A stretch of 64,000 bases of DNA, taken from assembly GCF_013368755.1 (NCBI RefSeq), contig NC_049566.1, positions 1,116,001 through 1,180,000 on the forward strand, read 5' to 3'. Made by a program: the position numbers and the translations under genes. This stretch comes from Talaromyces rugulosus (lineage: Eukaryota; Ascomycota; Eurotiomycetes; Eurotiales; Trichocomaceae). This document shows, in pieces, positions 61,932 through 64,000 of the stretch (positions within the stretch are counted from its first letter, which is position 1; each line of letters begins with the position of its first letter). The notes beneath the pieces are model-generated. The model made no database searches and was not told the DNA's origin. It was given only the letters and a program-made list of their open reading frames with translations.

Positions 61932-64000
61932 TTTGTGCTTAGAAACCTTCAAGGTTCGCAATGGCTTTCAAATCTGTTATAGAATGTCTAGGGTGAGAGA
62001 CCTTCTAAAAAGAAGCGAAGTTGAATATTGCATATTCTCGAGATCTACTGGTTGTCAAGAATCTATGAGGATTTGAGTTCCTTCGGCAGGCATCCATGTA
62101 GGTCGATGACCGCATGATTCGCTAATTATATCTGTAAAACATCAATAAACATTAACATCTGGAGACCCTCCACCAGAAACATTTCATCGAGTTCCAGAAA
62201 AAAAAAGCCAAAGCTTATATCTATGCAGGCTACATAGATTAACATACGTATTTGATGCTTCTTGAGTTTTGCCAAGAGCTAAACCAAGAAAAACGGTGGC
62301 AAATTGACAAGGTTTTTTTCAAAACAACATTACTACCTTTTTTCAATCCATAACAAGCCTTGCGTAATAGTCTCCGCCTTATTTACACCGTTACAGGTAC
62401 CTACTTTTTACTAGTAACATAGGGGAATGCTGGCAAAGTATTCCCGGCACTTTTTATTCTAATGTCCTTACATCGGATTACTTGTTATCAAAAAGACTCT
62501 GGGGAAACAGACAAGTGACTTTCAATCTCTTTATGCTAATTATAATTTCTATACAAAGAAAAACCATCCGAGCCGTGGGAGTCCGTCACACGACCAAAAG
62601 AAAATCAACGCCTGCACAGCCTCAAATTCAATACAATAAATGTAAAAAAAAGTGTTAAAAATCGACTCCGATTTGGTATGCACCCCGTAATAGTAACGAT
62701 ATTAATTAAATACAGGACTGGTCTCACAATTAGCGGAAGCCCCGGAAACGCCTCACGACGGTGGCTGCTGCAGGGGTGCGAAAATAGTTACGTACCAAGA
62801 AAATCAGCTACACTGTTGCAACTATTTGTTAATTTACTACAGCTGTCCTTCTTCGTAATATTTAAGATTAATCTACCCAACAATAAATAATATTTATTCT
62901 GAAACGAAGCGATGACACTCTTGCAATCCTGTTGAAATAAATACGCATAAATACCAGTCATGGGTAAATCTGCAACGTTGCTTGGGCCGCGGTCTAGAAC
63001 CGTCATTCTCCACCACGCTGACCCTTCTCTCGTCTATTTTTTACAGTTACATATAAACCGTTTTTATTATTACTTGAGCTATTCCCCCTAGGTATTAGCC
63101 AGCAACTTCTCATTTTGCACGGTTCATGTGAAAAAACCACGCGAACTGGCCGAGCACAGAAAAAGCAAATAGCCTCATTCGTTCTAGACCTTCAATCGAC
63201 CTTGGCTTGGAAGTTTGACTATCGCCTGTCCATTTTGCAGTTTCACCAGTCAAGTGGATATTCAATGCAATTTTGATTTTGGACTTGCAAATATCTTGCA
63301 GACTTGCGCTCTATGAAAACTACGGTGGAAGCTGGAAAGTATGTCGATACACTCGAGATAAAGTTCATTGGTCATATCTAATATTAATTGTTACGTGGAA
63401 GGAAACATAATAACATTTTTCAACTTGATGGCTATCTGTAGAAAGTAAGAAAATGATAACCAGAGATAAAATAACAATGAAACATACGAAAAGAGAATGG
63501 AAGATGCAAAAGGAGAGGATTGCCTAACAAAACTTGCTAATTGGTATAGAATGGCCTTTCAGCAACTAGGCCTAGCTTAATATTTGGAAACAGATAATAA
63601 CTTGCTGTTGCGCGGGAAGAGTGCATTTGTAGATACTGGGCGGTCGAAATGCTGGAGGTTGGTGTCTCTTTCGCCTCGACTGCCGTTAGATAGGCCTCAC
63701 TCGTTTTATTCCTACATAAACGTCTATTAAGACTTGAATTATACATACTCTACATGTTTTTTTTTAAAAAAAAGATTATCTATCGCAGAGCCGCCCTGTC
63801 TCGAAGTTGTCGACCAGCAGGACCAGAGCTATCGTCTTAGGGTTCTTTCAGTTCCCTGATTATGTCTGTCGAGGAGGCGGCTTGTACTCAAGGTTGGGAA
63901 AGAGTTCATCAGTGGCGTGTGAATTTTTTTTAATTACTCTGTCTATATCCTTTGTCGGTTTTTGTATATGCCAAGAAGACTTCTGGCTTTTTGGTGCAGC
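61932..64000. other. A/T-rich region without recognisable genes
   Basis: About 2.1 kb at the window end. Many short A/T runs and frames under 75 codons, none with motifs (63537-63746 and 62678-62890 were looked at). Possibly the flank of a gene beyond the window. I see no transposon ends or tandem repeats. Confidence 0.5.

Noticed and set aside
62678..63746. Small frames near the window end (62678-62890, 63537-63746)
   Set aside because: Short, A/T-driven, no motif, and no splice partners seen.

Overview
This window is nuclear DNA of a filamentous ascomycete, most likely an Eurotiales fungus of the Aspergillus/Penicillium/Talaromyces kind. Nearly every gene is broken by short GT-AG introns, mostly 50-110 nt with CTAAC-like branch sites. 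The proteins closely match filamentous-fungal families such as MpkA, Atg9, an SCW4-type GH17 enzyme and Slm1. Genes lie on both strands about 2.5-3 kb apart, with pyrimidine-rich leaders and A/T-rich 3' flanks. The genus is an inference. I saw no tRNA, rRNA, CRISPR array or intact transposon.

Layout. 1-7 kb: 3' part of serine palmitoyltransferase subunit LCB1, a protein-kinase-like fragment, a GH17 cell-wall enzyme and, convergent to it, the actin regulator LDB17. 7-14 kb: a long GH47 alpha-mannosidase and ATG9 (both minus). 15-27 kb: a GH76 secreted enzyme and the RasGAP BUD2 (plus), then CMR1 and COQ9 (minus). 26.6-30.9 kb is a 4.4-kb stretch without a recognisable gene. 31-41 kb: the SR-like RNA-binding protein GBP2/HRB1 (plus), SLM1 and a complex I Tim17-fold subunit (minus). 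41-48 kb: UBP2 (plus), convergent with the cell-wall-integrity MAP kinase mpkA. 48-60 kb: an unrecognised conserved protein, BSD2/Ndfip, a small complex III assembly factor, SCOT, a protein with a FREQUENCY-like coiled-coil region, and a WSC-domain sensor. 60.9-61.9 kb: a disrupted kinase-like gene. 62-64 kb: A/T-rich with no gene seen.

How the genes relate. Most are unlinked housekeeping genes. Several concern the cell surface (WSC sensor, MpkA, GH17, GH76) or membrane, polarity and actin control (SLM1, BUD2, LDB17, LCB1). Others are mitochondrial (COQ9, complex I subunit, CBP6-like factor, SCOT).

I rebuilt gene models by hand and required reading phase to hold across every junction. The least routine points are: a GBP2 gene whose start codon sits in a 4-nt coding exon followed by a 23-nt exon, plus an 8-nt exon that encodes part of the RNP1 motif; a FRQ-like protein in a lineage generally reported to lack FRQ; a probable GC-AG intron in LDB17; a 40-nt terminal exon in the GH47 gene that supplies the conserved C-terminal Thr; and two kinase-like loci that look decayed.
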